64,000 nt of DNA from Globisporangium splendens (GCA_006386115.1 VFIW01000001.1:62001-126000), one strand, 5' to 3'. Shown: positions 21,681 to 33,746, numbered from the stretch's first letter. Program-made: numbers and translations. Notes: generated by a model from the sequence alone, not told the origin.

Positions 21681-23446
21681 ATGATGCCGCAACCGCAGCA
21701 ACGATCAGCAGACGCCCCGAGCGCGCCGCTCTGGACAACGATGCCGTCGTCTCCGGACAGCGGAAACACGAGTGACGAGGCAGGCGGCGACCCGCTCTTC
21801 GACTTGGACGACGCAGTGCTCGAGATCGCGACGGCGGCTGCGGCGGCAGCGCATGGAGGCTCCCGGAGACGAAGTGACGAAGGTCCTGTTTATTTGGGGT
21901 CTTCGTCGATGCTGCCGCTGCCAGTCGAGCATGCGATATCCGCTGTGTATGAAGAGGTGACGCGCGACGAGAATGCAGCAGCAGGAGAGAATGGTGATGA
22001 TTTGTGGCGACTGCACACGGACGACGCCGCCGACATCGGATACAACAGATTAGCTCGTGAAAATAACAGAAGCAGGGACAGAACTCCTCGCAGCGATGCC
22101 GCGCTACTAAACAGAACGCCATCGGGGACTGTCGACTCGGACGGCAGCATCACGCCATTACCACCAAGTGGGGACAGAGCAATGCCTGCGGCGAGCAATA
22201 TTTCACCACCCAAAGCTGACGCGAGTGCACTGAAGCGCGCGCGGCGGTCGGAGATTGAAAAGAGATCGCGGCAACGAAGACAGGTATGTGTGCGTTAATG
22301 CGTAAAGCGTCCTGCATGGTGTTTAATTGACTATATGTTGGCATGCATGATTTAGGGAGTGCTGCGACGGATGCGGGACGATGCGCATCGCCTCGAGTGC
22401 CTGTATGCAGACCTGCTGGAAAAGAAATCGTCGAGCGGCGAGATCGATGCGCTCGTCAAGCCATCGCGGCGGCCGCGGTCGACCACGGACATCCAGACAT
22501 TGTACGCGCGTCTCTCGGTGTTGGCGCAGACGCTGACCGACGAGCACAGCCACATCAAGAGACTGCTGCACGAGCACGAGCTGTTTTGCAAGGTCGTGTC
22601 CGCTGATCCAGAACCGTCGGCAGCACCTCCTGCCGTTCTCTTGGATGCTGAATTCCCCATGAGCGCGTCGTTCGATGCTGCCTTTGATCTGCTCTCGCTC
22701 GAGGATTGCTACGCGATTGTGCGAGAGTCCCATGAGACGATCTGCCGCTTTGAAGAGGACAGCGAGAGCGACGTCTTTGCCACAACGGGCGCGACGTTCA
22801 TGGGGTGGACCGATCGGCGCAAGTTCGACTCGATGACGTCGGCGCTGCAGTACGGCTTCCGCAAGAAGTTCTACCACGAGTGCGCCGAGTCGCTGCTGCT
22901 CAAGACGTGGGACATGTTTCGTGACGAGCACAAAATGGCGAAGCTGTCGTTCGACACATCGGTCAAGATGAAGTTCGAGGTGCTCCAGACCGTGAACGAC
23001 GATCTGTACATCATCCGGCGCGACCACGTGCATCCGGAGATGGCGCCGCTCACGTTTCTCACGGTGCATGTGCTCTTCCGGCTGCAGACGCGCGAGGGCT
23101 TCACGCTCTGCTTCCGCACAATCCCGGCGCCTGCGATCCAGAGCGCACTCGAGCCGCACGAGATCTTCTTTGACGTGTTTCACTGGTGCGTCCGTTGCTT
23201 TGCGTTATTTTGCTGCTTTGTTGGGGAAAAGTTGGTCATTGTATTTCTTCTATTTTGTCATTTTTCAGGACCCATTTCAACCACATCTACGACGAGCGCG
23301 GCGTGCCCGTGGGCTGTGAGGTCGTCACAGGCGGCTCCATCGGCGATCCGTCGATGCTCGTGGCGCGCCACTGGCTGTTCGAACTCATGATCTCGGTGCT
23401 GCGCTGGGAGAGTTCCTGCGTCACGCCGCTATTTATCAAACTCTGA
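21681..23446 (+). CDS. Basic-region/START-like protein, oomycete family (copy 2)
   Basis: Exons 21681-22283, 22356-23185 and 23269-23446 (536 aa), with introns of 72 and 83 nt. The start is the ATG of MMPQPQQ, after which composition becomes coding-like. Residues 190-201 are a basic stretch (ALKRARRSEIEKRSRQRR) split from a leucine-rich helix by intron 1. The START/SRPBCC-like C-terminal half has FMGWTDRRKFD, FRKKF, LQTREGFTLCFRTI, and VLRWESSCVTPLF near the end. Intron 2 falls inside the Trp codon of FHW|THF, exactly as in the next gene, so the two are tandem duplicates. The 200-residue N-terminus is acidic and disordered. DNA binding and ligand binding are inference. Confidence 0.85.
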
Positions 23447-23493
23447 AAGCTCGTCCTCATTTTTTTCCGTTTAAGCAAGTACTTTTTGACAAA

Positions 23494-23518
23494 GCGAGAG
23501 AGAGAGAGAGAGAGAGAG
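23494..23518. repeat. (GA)n microsatellite
   Basis: About 25 bp of uninterrupted GA dinucleotides in the 3' flank of the gene ending at 23446, inside the 382 bp spacer between the tandem START-like genes. The rest of the spacer has no gene. Confidence 0.9.
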
Positions 23519-23828
23519 CACGCATTGTCGCTGTGAATGCACTGCATCAAGTTAATCCCAAATTAAAACAGCACAGTAGGTTGAAGTTCCAATATGAAAG
23601 TTTGAAAAGGTCCAGTATTTGAGTCCTCGACTGTACACATGATGAAACACTCTGTCCGAGGCGTGTGCCTCTTGTGGTGGCGTCGTGATGTCCATGCGAC
23701 TGGCGCGGATGACGCAACCGCATTTCTCGCATTTTCAACACGCGACGAGAAGCAACTGAGTGGCGCTCACTGTCGATACTCAGCCATCTGCCTGATTAAA
23801 GAACTACGTACTCCCCAAGCAGCCGCAA

Positions 23829-25262
23829 ATGAATCTGCAACCACCGTCTCTGACCGAAGACCGACCGTCGTCGCCGGCGTCACCCACAGCGTCCACCTCC
23901 GTGGCGCGGCCGCTCTCTGCGACGTCCAAATCAGAACTCGCTGGTCGTACCTCAGTCGCTGCGCAGGACACCGATGCGAAGACCGCCAAGCCCACGCGAA
24001 CGCGCAAGGCCGCCACAGCTGCCCCGACTGCTGCGCGACGCGCGCGCCGGTCTGAGATTGAAAAACAGTCGCGGCAACGACGCGTGGTAAGCCCAGGAGT
24101 TGTGATTGTTGCCAAAGAAGTCCAAGCTGACATGTATGTGTGAATGCGTTGTTGTTCATATATAGGGAAGTGTGCAGGTGATGCGTGGGGAGCTGGACCG
24201 GTTGGAGCGCGAGTACCTGCGGCTGTCGCAGCTCGCGGCGTCCGAGGCGTCCGAGACGCGCGGCCTCGCGGTGCATCCGCGCGAGATCCAGGAGCTGCGC
24301 AACAAGTTTTTGCTGCTGTCTCGCGAGGCGCGCGGTCTGCGGCAGGAGCAGAAGCAGCTACACAAGATGCTGCACGAGCGGCAGCTCTTCCACGACTCGT
24401 TCCGCGCGCTCGCGCACGAGTTCAGCGACGACGACGAGTTTCCCTGGAGCGCCGTGGCGCACGCGACGTTCGCGCCGCTGTCGCCCGAGAAGTGCTTCGA
24501 GCTCATCCGCGACTCGTACGACGTGATCTCGCGGTTCGAGGTCGGCGGCAACTATCTGTCGTCGGGCGCGTCGTACCTGGGCTGGGCCGACAAGCGGCGA
24601 CTCGACGAGGAGACGTCGTCCATGCACTTCACGTTCACGAAGCGGTTCGCGAACCAGAGCACCGAGCACCTGATGGAGGAGTCATGGAAGACGTACTGCA
24701 ACGAGGACGACATGCGCAAAAAGGTGTTCAGCGCCGCCGTTCAGGTGAAGCTCGAGATCCTGCAGGTGATCAACGACGACGTGTTCGTGGTGCGGCGCCA
24801 CACCAAGTACGTGGCCATGGGCAAGGCTTTCCACACCGTGTATCTGCTCTACCGCATCCAGACGGAGACTGGATACACGCTCTGCTTCCGCACGATCCCG
24901 GCGCCCAGTATCGAGCATTCGCTGGAAGAAAACGAGGCGTGGATCGAGCTCTTCCATTGGTGTGTACTGCATTGCGTATTGGCAAGAATGGCAGCTGCAA
25001 TTCTGGCTTGCTTGCATGTTGTATTTGTCAAAATGCAGGGTTTACACTGCAACCTGACATGTGAATTTGTGTGTGTTTTTGTAGGACGCATTTGACGCGC
25101 ATTGTGGACGAGGATGGCGAACAAACGGGGTGCGAGATCACGTTTGGTGGGTCCATCGGCGCGAGCGTGATGAAGTTCGCGCTCCACTGGATGCTGGAGC
25201 TCGCGATGGTCGTCGTGCGGTGGGAGAATGCAGTCGTCGCGCCCATGGCCATCAAACCGTAA
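23829..25262 (+). CDS. Basic-region/START-like protein, oomycete family (copy 3)
   Basis: Exons 23829-24086, 24166-24959 and 25085-25262 (409 aa), with introns of 79 and 125 nt at the same sites as in the gene at 21681. The N-terminus is Ser/Thr/Pro-rich, then comes a basic region (ARRARRSEIEKQSRQRR) continuing into a heptad helix (MRGELDRLEREYLRLSQL). The START-like part has YLGWADKRRLD, FTKRF, IQTETGYTLCFRTI and VVRWENAVVAPMA. Compared with its neighbour it is shorter mainly in the N-terminal disordered part. Shared intron phase and the basic-region sequence SEIEK(R/Q)SRQRR show the pair arose by tandem duplication. Confidence 0.85.
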
Positions 25263-26310
25263 CCTCCAGCTATTTAACGTCCAAGTTGTCGTGCAAGTGC
25301 AAGCTGTGCACTGCGCAGGGTAACGCACTCCAACAAGCAAGTGTAGCTTGCGTAACCTACTACAACTTGTCCCCCATCCTTCTGGCGTGTGCCTGCGGTA
25401 CAGTGCACAGCAGAGCCCTTTTTGACAGCAGAGAGAACAGGCGCGAGGTCACAAGGGTCCATGCGCGTGTCATTTTTCTGTCTCTTTCGCAGGAGCGTAA
25501 CCCCATTTGCACAGAAATCTGTACTCAACGCCACATTGCAGTGGATATTGTGAAGCCATCGTGTTGTGCAGACACCCAGACTTGTTCTTGTCGTGCGAAA
25601 ATGGCATGTCAATCGATCTTGAGGCAGCGGGATTCTGCACACTGTCGTTTTCTCTGGGAGACGAAAATTCATGGCTGTTACATACCTCTTTACCTTCCAT
25701 ATGATATTGTCATTCGCATTTTGAGTTTTTTCTTCCAGTTTATCGATTTCCATAAAACACTTTTAATCATTACTGAAGGTTGCATTTTGATCATTAGTCG
25801 AGGATGAGAGGCTTGGTGGATTGTGCGGTTGACGATTCCCCCAACCCCATGCACACTGGATTTTGTTGACATCCGAGTTGATTGGCTAAAATCATCGAGG
25901 AAGAGACAGCTGGTGGATTACCATTGACTTCACTGATTGGCAGAAATGTGCGTTGGACTGATCCTTTTCAATTTGTTCCTCCCTTGCAGGTTCCTCATGA
26001 CGTAAACATCTGTATAGAAAGCATGATCAATGCTTCTGACTTGCAGAGCGCAGCAAAAAGTAAAGGTGCGTGTGACCGTGTCTGCATCGTCAATTATGGA
26101 AACGCAGGTCAGATAACGAGCAGATATTATATTTTACAGTCACCGTTATCGCGAACAGAGCCGGCCACTCTTGCGCGAGTGTGCGCAAGCACACGTGCGA
26201 GAGAACAGTTTGTGTGCTGTCGATCCTGTCGCTCATTTCCCAACAAGACCCTTCGAAGACAAGTCAAGTTCCGACAAGTTTTGGTCAAGTTTTGGACAAG
26301 AAACGCAACC
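25263..26310. other. Intergenic region, no supported gene
   Basis: About 1 kb with only scattered short frames on both strands, AT-rich from about 25680 to 25860. It holds the 3' flank of the START-like gene and the promoter of the small Cys/QGYPPQ gene. I see no RNA gene or repeat here. Confidence 0.5.
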
Positions 26311-26676
26311 ATGGATGACGAAGGATGCGATATGCTTGAATGCTGCTTGTGCGGCGCGCTGTGCGGTGCGTGTTGCGCGGCGTCGGCTGACGATGGCGAC
26401 CGTCGTCGCCGCTACAGCAGCCACAGCGGCCACGGCGGCGCTGTGTACGTGCAGCCGGTCGTGGTGCAGCCTCAGTACGCGCACCAGCAAGGTTATCCTC
26501 CACAAGGCTACCCTCCACAACAGGGCTACCCTCCACAGCAGGGCTACCCTCCGCAACAAGGTTACCCGCCGCAGGGCTACCCTCCACAGCAGGGTTACCC
26601 TCCGCAAGGCTACCCTCCTCAACAAGGGTACCCGGGCCAGCAGCCGGTGTACGCCCAACCTGCCGGCAAGGTCTAA
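26311..26676 (+). CDS. Small Cys-rich protein with QGYPPQ repeats
   Basis: Single exon, 121 aa. The N-terminus has a Cys cluster ([19 protein letters not shown]), then a short Arg/Ser/His/Gly linker, then about nine tandem QGYPPQ units, ending [15 protein letters not shown] repeats of this type occur in annexin, rhodopsin-tail and other low-complexity proteins and favour self-association or membrane-peripheral scaffolding. The clustered cysteines could be palmitoylated; both are inference. The ATG at 26311 is used rather than an upstream in-frame start at 25882, because the intervening codons look non-coding. The repeat is also open in other frames, which is a composition effect. Confidence 0.7.
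   Translation: MDDEGCDMLECCLCGALCGACCAASADDGDRRRRYSSHSGHGGAVYVQPVVVQPQYAHQQGYPPQGYPPQQGYPPQQGYPPQQGYPPQGYPPQQGYPPQGYPPQQGYPGQQPVYAQPAGKV
26482..26640 (+). repeat. Coding tandem repeat (QGYPPQ units)
   Basis: Imperfect 15-18 bp units built on CAGGGCTACCCTCCACAG, coding QGYPPQ or GYPPQ. Unit lengths of 15 and 18 bp alternate, always in multiples of three, so frame is kept. Confidence 0.85.
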
Positions 26677-27507
26677 GAAGCAGCTTCGTCCCCACAGCTG
26701 CTCGAACTCCGAGATGCGCCGCGTGAGAACAAGACGATAGCGCATTGACTTGTAAATATTGATACACGCCTAGTGAGTCGCCTAGTGAGTGAATCGAATC
26801 GAATAAATAGCATGTATTTCTTTTCTTTTTTTTCTTTTTTGAAGTTTTGAACAGTTGTGTGCGAGTTCATCTTCTTGCCTGCCTTTTGTATGATTGGTCG
26901 AATAATGCTATGTGGATGTGCAAACAAGGTTGACAAATATGCAAGTGGGCTACACGCCTGCTCTTGTGCTTGTGAAATGGGCTGCTGAAGCAAAAGAGGT
27001 GCATTCGCACTCACACGCGTGCCTGGCAAGCCGGACTCGCTGGCAAGGCAACAACCGTGACCTGTGGGCGGTTACGCTGCTTGCGGCATGTCTGCATGGT
27101 CTCATCAATCGTGCTTCCCACTCCAGCGAACTGGATGTCATGCAATGGCACCTCTGCAAGTGTACCCCAAGCAGCAAAACTCAACGCAAGCGTAACCAGC
27201 ACTTGTTTGCAGAAGAATTGCGCATTTCGTCAACGACAAGGCAAGCACGACACACACACAAATCCGAAATATCAACAACAAAAAAAGCATTCACGCTCCT
27301 TATCTACACCACCATACCCTATCACACTTTTTTTTCTCTTTGTCGGCATATCTTTTCGCGTGCGTAACCACTTGCTACTGCCTTGTTTGTCACCACAAAC
27401 ATAACCACATGCTGCAACTCGCATTTGCGTAACCTGCCTGCTTGTGTACTTGTTTGCTTGCGCGTGTAACTCGTATTTGCGCAACCTCGTTGCGTTGTTT
27501 CCTTGTA
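26677..27507. other. Intergenic region with repeated CGTAACC motifs
   Basis: 831 bp between two gene 3' ends: AT-rich near 26800-26880, then a stretch with several GCGTAACC copies (for example 27187-27197, 27361-27370 and 27428-27435). Open frames are short and lack domains. No gene is supported. Confidence 0.5.
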
Positions 27508-30500
27508 TTAATGGCTCGCCTTGTCGTGCCCGTCCTTGAGCGTCCAGTGGTTCGGTCGTCGGCCGTCGTTGCGCACCTTGCGGTCGGCTCGCTGGAGTAC
27601 CTCGAGCTTCACCTTCCAGTCCTGCGCGTCGTCCAAGTCGTTGGCCGCGAGCGCGCGCAGGTCCTCGCGGCGGCGCGAGTCCGACATCAGCAACTTCGAC
27701 TCCGGGAACGCCACCAAATAGCCGCTCGGCTCCTTGTTCATGGTCCAGTAGTTGACGTCGCCGAACTTGAGCTCGTCGAGCCACGACCCACTCACCTCAC
27801 AGATCTCCGAACCGTTGGACGTCAGCGCACCGCGGAAGCAGTCGGACGGCGTCTTGGACGACGAAAACATGCCGCCCATCCCCTTCTTCTCGTCCGGGTT
27901 GAACTTGACCTCGCACGCCAAGTGGTGCTTCGGGTCTTCGAACACGATCGTGCTCGTGATATCGAACGTGCGGTCGCCCCACATGAAGCCGCCGAGCTGC
28001 ACGTGCGGCAGCGTGTACGATATGACCGTGCCGTCGTCGAAGCTCACGCGGATCGGACCCTTGTTGATCTGGATGAGCGCGTTCGACTTCATGCTGATCG
28101 CGCCGTGCCACAGCACGTGGCCTGCGAGCGAAAACTTCTTGCTCACAAGCTGGAAATTACTGATCGGCGGGTGGTGGCTCGTGTGCTCGCAGCACACCTC
28201 CGTGCCGTCGTTCATCGTGGCCTGGTACGTCTCGCCCAGGATCGGGTTGAACGGCTTGAGTTGGCCCACAGCGTGATGCAGCCCCGCGATCGTGAACGCC
28301 ACGACGTACTTGAGTCGCTCTGCTGGATCCGTCTGCTCGGCTGCCATGTTCAAAAACGTCGGCGCATACAAAAACATGTCCGTGATGCGCTCCAGGTTCG
28401 TGCGTGGCTCGAAAATGCGCACGGGGAGCGACAGACTCACGGCCGATTTGCCCTCGAGGATCTTGGCGCCGGCCGATTTAATCACGTCCTTGAGCACGCC
28501 GCCCTGCTTCTTCGCGACTTCCTTGTCAATCAGCTTCAAGCCACCCGTGGGTGTACGCACCATCGAGCGCATATACGCGCGCGGATGGAACTCGGCCGAG
28601 CTGCCGGCGCTATTAAACACGGCCGACGCCGCCGACGATGACCCATCGTGGTCGTCATACTCGCTGTCATTGCGGTCCAGATCCTTGCTGCTTGGCATAC
28701 CATGGCGATGGTCGTCGTCGTCGTCGCTCTCGTCACCGTCAAAGCCGAGACCGCGCGTCGCACCGCACAACTGTCTCTGTGTCACGTACTCCAGCAGTAC
28801 GGCGACGCAGTCGAGGCGATCGAGGAGGAATTGGCGCTTGGTGGCCGGCGACACCCAGCCTTTCATGTCCACGTCCGTAACGTAGGTGGCCAGCGTGCGC
28901 GACACATCGACAGGCTCCAGGAGCCATCCACTGAGCCCCACGTGAGCGCGCACGACGCCGCTCGTTGGCAACTTGAGCTCGTTGGTCACCGACTTCTCGA
29001 GGATCAGCACCATGGACTGACCGCACTCCTCGCCCTCGGTGTTCAGCAGATCCGAGCACGACGCGTTGTTGGACTGCGAGTCCAGCACCGACGTCTCGCG
29101 TACGTGGCGCAGGAGCAACAGGTCGCGCGGCGCACACAGCGCACTGTAGTCCATGCTGTTGACAACACCGCCGACGACACCGGCGTACACGATGTTGGTA
29201 AGCATCGCATCCCAGGACGCACCTGAGAGCAGAAACGCGCCGGCAGAGCACGCAGCCGCGGCCACCTGCGGCGCCAAGAACGGTTTGGTCGTCTGCAATT
29301 GCGAAAACTTGCCGCTGGTGCTGCTGGCGCCGCTCGAGAGATGCACCAAGTCGGTCGCGTCGTCAAAGGATGCAATGTGGGACGAGTGCGGAAAGTGCAG
29401 ATCCCATTCCGCGCGCTTGGCGTGGTCCGCGAGCAGATACGCTGCGACCTCCGAAGACACAGGCAGCACGACGCTCGCGCGCGCGTACTCCTTGCCGCTC
29501 ATGGCGTCCTTCCCGATGCTGCGTAGCACGCCGTTCGTCGCGCCGAGTGGACGAAACACGACGGCACTCCGACGGCCAGAGGACGATTTGTTGTTGCTGC
29601 ACAAAAGCGATTCGAGCACGTCAAGGCCGTTCGAGAGATCGTTCTCGAGCGCAATGTTGGTCGGCAGATGCTGCACTTTGCCTCGACCATGGTGTCCTTG
29701 ATGGTGGTGATGTTGCTGGTTGTGAGTCTGCGTATTAGCTCCTCGCGAACCAGGAGCTGCACCGCCTTGTGCTGGCGCCGAGAGCAGCGATTGCCCCGTT
29801 CCGGACGTGAGCCGCACCATGCGCTTCTTCGGCTCGCTCGTCGTCGTCTCGCTCGTCGTGGACGAACTCGACTTCAACTGCGTCGTTCTCGCCGCCGCGC
29901 TCTTCGTATTATCCTCGTCCGATGCTCCTTTTGCTGCGTTCGATCGCGTTACGCTTCCATTCGCATGGCCATTGCGGCTCTTATTCGCGTTCTGCGCGGC
30001 TTCTTCATTCGCATTGCTGCCAGCATCGCTGGTACCGTTGACCTTGGCGACAGCGTGGCGCAGCACCGCGAGCCACTGCGTGACGGCATCACCGTCCTCG
30101 CTCGAGAGGCAGTACATGACGCCGCTCGTGCCGTCCGTGAGGTAGATGCGCGGCGAGTTCCACGTCTCGCTCAGCCCGCCGTCCTGCACGGAGCAGCCCT
30201 CGAGCGGGATCACGGCGTTCGGCTTGCGGTCCTTGCGGCTGATGTAGTACGACAGCGTGCGCGCATCGCACACGAACCAGCGGCGCTTCCAGCCCTTGAG
30301 GCGCTGGCCCTTCTTCTGCAGATACCCCTCCTTCATGCACGTCGGGTCGAACTCAGCCAGCGTCTCGATCGGCTTGCGCTCCGGCAACTACACGTAAATG
30401 CAACCCCGTCATATACACATTGTAAGTGAGCAAGCGAATGAGATGACGATGGGTTACGTTTATTGTTGCCGATGCGGCATTGAGCAAGAAAACGCAGCCC

Positions 30501-30773
30501 AGGTGCATACGCACGCATGCAGGTACACAAGAACGAGATATGTCCACACACACACACACACGGAAATGCGCACAGCAACCAAGATCACACGCGGAGATGG
30601 CATCCGTCCCCCTTCTCCTCTACTTTCATGGCAACAGGGGGAGGGGGAAATACACACATATCCATGCGCACATACAACCCTCACATGCACACAGAGAGAA
30701 AATGAACGTGACCACGTACGTCGTTGCTGACGAGGTCGGTGAACCTCTGCTGGTAGTCCTGGAGCGCTTGCAT
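27508..30773 (-). CDS. PH-START-ORD oxysterol-binding-like protein
   Basis: Two exons: 30773-30720 and 30387-27508 (977 aa from the ATG in DRAMQALQ; a further upstream exon is possible). The intron uses GTACGT and GTGTAG. In order, the coding parts are a PH domain (about residues 35-135 from this start, EGYLQKKGQRLKGWKRRWF), a Ser/Thr/Asn-rich linker, a START domain (about 300-560, with ASVVLPVSSEVAAYLL and WDLHFPHSSHI), and an OSBP-related lipid-binding domain with the family fingerprint EHTSHHPPIS near residue 755. ORD proteins exchange sterols or PI4P between membranes at contact sites. PH supplies phosphoinositide targeting, and a START adds a second lipid pocket. The last exon is 2880 nt and fully open. 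The upstream coiled-coil-like codons (AAREQRKRDRAMQALQDYQQR) may extend the protein. Confidence 0.9.
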
Positions 30774-31544
30774 GGCGCGGTCCCGCTTGCGTTGCTCCCG
30801 TGCAGCCGAAATCTTGTCCTCTCTGTTCTCTCGGCGCGCTCGTCTGCGAAGGAGCGGGCCGTTGTGTGTTGGCTATCTTTGTTGGCTTGTTTGTTGATTT
30901 GTGTGAGTTGGTGGGTTACTCGCGTGTAAACAGGGTTACGCTGTTTTGCTGTTTTCGACTTCCTCTCTCTCTCTCTCTCTGCAAGTACTGTCTGCTTGCT
31001 GGTGTAATACGCGCGTGTGTGGGTATGACGCCAACAATGTGTGCGGTTTGTTCTTGTTCTTGTATTTTTTGTTTTTTGTTTTTTGTTTTTTTGTATCGGG
31101 ATCTGTCGTATCTGGGTGAGGCAGGCAAAGGGAAACTGCACTGAGTACTGTTGGTATGCTCAATAGTAGACTCCTCCAGAATTTATCTTCCCACACTTTA
31201 ATTACCCCCTCAAGTGCCAACCTGCCACGCAAGAGTCGCCTTCCTTCCGCCCTCCTCTCGATTAAATACGCAGCAACATCGACACACAAACAGCCAGATG
31301 TCGCAGAAAGCACGCGAGTTCTATAGAGTGAAACTCGAAAAGGCACGAAACTCGACAAACACAACAACAGGGGGTGCTGCTTCAGCCCAGCGTCGCGTCG
31401 TCGTTGTCGAGTGCGCAGGTGCTGTGCTGTGTGTGTGATAAAGAATAAAGACAACAAGAAGGCTGATAACACAAGGAGGCTGCACCACACTCTGTCTCTC
31501 TATCGCTCGCTCTCTCTATCAACACAAAGTTCAGTCAAAGGAAG
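30774..31544. other. Divergent intergenic region
   Basis: 771 bp between the OSBP-like gene and the MYCBP gene. It has a CT microsatellite (about 30961-30980), a T-rich GTTTTTT array (31066-31092) and CT-rich sequence just before the MYCBP ATG. A 46-codon frame at 31298-31438 is probably a leader or upstream ORF. Further 5' exons of the OSBP-like gene may lie in the left part (an acceptor-like TTCGCAG at about 30846). Confidence 0.5.
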
Positions 31545-32141
31545 ATGAGCAGCGCCACCACGTACCAGGTGAGCAGGATGGCTTGCTTGTGTGCGGCGTG
31601 TCGGGTTACGTTTTGTGCTGCAAATGGGGCAATTGCCGCAACAAGTGTACAGTACCCCTCGACAAGCAAGCGTAACCTGAACAGCAACTGCAATTTTTGC
31701 GTGTTCACGACAACGTGTTGTTGCTGTTGCAAACTTGCCACTTGTGAATTGTGTGTAGACGCCTGACTCAAAGAAGGAGGAGTTCCGCAAGTACTTGGAG
31801 AAAAGCGGCGTCGTGGATGCGCTGACCAAGGTGCTCGTGGGGCTCTACGAGGAGGGCGACAAGCCCTCGAACGCCGTCGACTACATCAAGCGCTTCATGG
31901 GCGCACCCACGGGAATCGACATCGAGGCTCTGCGCGCCGAGAACGAGGAGCTCAAGAAGAGAAACGCCGAGCTGATCAAGACCATCGAGGAGCTCAACAA
32001 GAGGGTACGCTTTTTGCAGAACTTGCAGCTTGCAGGGCTACACAACATGCTGTTGTTGCTGACAAATATCGTAACCCGCATGCTTAACATGTTTGCTTGC
32101 AGGTGCAGCTGACGACGGAGGACGAGGAAGAAGAGTCATAA
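31545..32141 (+). CDS. MYCBP: MYCBP (AMY-1) homologue
   Basis: Exons 31545-31568, 31759-32004 and 32103-32141 (102 aa), with introns of 190 and 98 nt, all phase 0. The body reads DSKKEEFRKYLEKSGVVD, LTKVLVGLYEEGDKPSNA, then a coiled coil (LRAENEELKKRNAELIKT) and an acidic tail. This matches c-Myc-binding protein in length (about 103 aa), in the FRxYLEKSGVxDxLTKVLV core, and in the C-terminal helix. In animals it is an adaptor linked to Myc, A-kinase anchoring proteins and cilia. In an oomycete without Myc, a ciliary or PKA-anchoring role for zoospores is more plausible (inference). Confidence 0.9.
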
Positions 32142-32354
32142 ATGCCATCTCCCTTGTTCACAGAGCGTATTTGGAGCCTTCTCCCCATTATAAAGGCGCA
32201 AATGGACCTCCGGCAGCTGCTAAGGCATCCGCATATACACAACACAACACCAGGATGCTTTGGTGATAAAGGAAATATGTATTCTCACCTCAAAAGCCTA
32301 CGCGCGTTCTTTGTTCCTTCTCCCTGTCCTTCTTGTTCCCTGCGTGCGCTATAC

Positions 32355-33575
32355 TTACGAAGTGCTGACTTGAGCCAGGAGCTCCGTAATGTTCTCCTCC
32401 AACGACGTCTTCTGGCGGTTCAAGTAGTTCTTTCGAGCCTATATAATGACAAGCACAGCAGCAGAAATTTGCAGATTTATACAACCGAGCAACCTCAATG
32501 CACACAACAAACAAGACAAATATGACAATAAGCGTACCTCGAGAGACGAGACCTGGTCGTCCACTTTCCGGGCCTCGCTCTTCATGCTCGCAAAGTTCTC
32601 GTCCTTGGTCGTCTGCAAAAACATCTTGCCGACGCTCTGGTACGTCGTCGTGGACTCGGGGAGCTCCGCGAGCTCCTTCTCCACGAGCGCCACGCGCTTC
32701 TTCTGGCGCGCAAACGCCGCGAGCTTGGCATCGATCTGGTCCACTTCGCGCTGGATGGTCATGAACTGCGGCTGCAGCTCCTGCAGTTCCTTGGCGACCG
32801 CAGGTGGCAGCGCACGGCCTCCAGGTCCAGCGACCGCAGGAGCTCCCGAAGACGCCCCGCTCTCCTGGTTCAGATCGCGCAGCAGCTTCTTGATGCCTGG
32901 GTTCTTACCAGCATCGGCGGCATTGGCTTGCGCAGCCTGGAGCGTCGCGATCGCATCGGCGTTGCGGCCCAACTGCTTCTGCGCGTTCGCGAGACGGTGG
33001 TACCCCTTGGCAAAGCGCGGGTTGCGCTTCACGCACTCTTGCGCGTCCGCTTCAGCTTGCACCCAATTGCCCACGGCACCGTACGCAGCACTAGCAAGAT
33101 GCATGACATCACCACGTAAATATAAGTCATTCCGAGCATTGCCAGGTATATTGGGTAGGGAGAAGAGAGAATCAAAGCACCTTCGATTCGAGTAGTACAC
33201 GTGGTTTGCTGGATCCAAACGAATCGCCTGCACATTTCAAGCAAATACACACAAGGTTAACATTTCTTTCCTTATATACACACGCATTTCACAAGTTATG
33301 CTACTGGTGAATACATACAACCAACGGCATACCTCCGAGTAATACTCGATGGCCTTGTCAAAGTTCTTCACATTGAATTCTTCATTTCCCAAGCTGCAAA
33401 TCAAACGCAAGCAAACAAGCAACGTTAACATCATGAACAATTGGTACTTGCGCACGTGTACCACACACTACAGCGCGCACGTAGGCACGTGCATATACAC
33501 AGAGCAGTAAGCCTTTATGTGTAGCAAACGCACGCACTTCTTCTGCTCTTCGGCTTCCTCGTTCAGCGCGCTCAT
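32355..33575 (-). CDS. TPR-prefoldin beta (PFDN1-like) fusion protein
   Basis: Five exons: 33575-33538, 33393-33333, 33227-33181, 33090-32538 and 32438-32355 (260 aa), all splices in phase. Residues about 8-110 form three TPRs of the Hop/STI1 type, with the carboxylate-clamp pattern (KNLGNEEF, YYSNRSAAY, KGYHRLA) used to bind EEVD tails of Hsp70/Hsp90. After a Gly/Pro linker, residues about 150-255 form a beta-type prefoldin subunit: a helix, then YQSVGKMFLQT, then KNYLNRQKTSLEENITELL, as in prefoldin 1. The protein would link Hsp70/90 to the prefoldin-chaperonin route for actin/tubulin. The fusion rests on in-frame splicing within one large exon, so it is not a mis-joined pair. Confidence 0.85.
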
Positions 33576-33746
33576 CTTGTCTCTCTTCTGTGGTATCAAC
33601 TCGAGTATCTCTGGTGGGGAATCGATATGGCCGATATGGCTTGAGCTCGTTGGTGTCGAGCCAAGCCAAGCCTCACGAGCCCAGCTCGGCTCATTACCTG
33701 AGTCGGAGTCTGATGCACTAGGTTCTTTAATTTCATTTACACCATT

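Noticed and set aside
25130..25807. 225-codon plus frame after the third START-like gene
   Set aside because: It begins as an alternative frame of the START exon and runs into AT-rich sequence.
27442..28641. 399-codon plus-strand frame antisense to the OSBP-like gene
   Set aside because: It mirrors a conserved ORD on the other strand, has no domain, and is explained by GC-rich third positions.
31298..31438. 46-codon ORF upstream of the MYCBP gene
   Set aside because: It ends in low-complexity GT sequence, has no splice link in phase, and is most likely a leader or upstream ORF.
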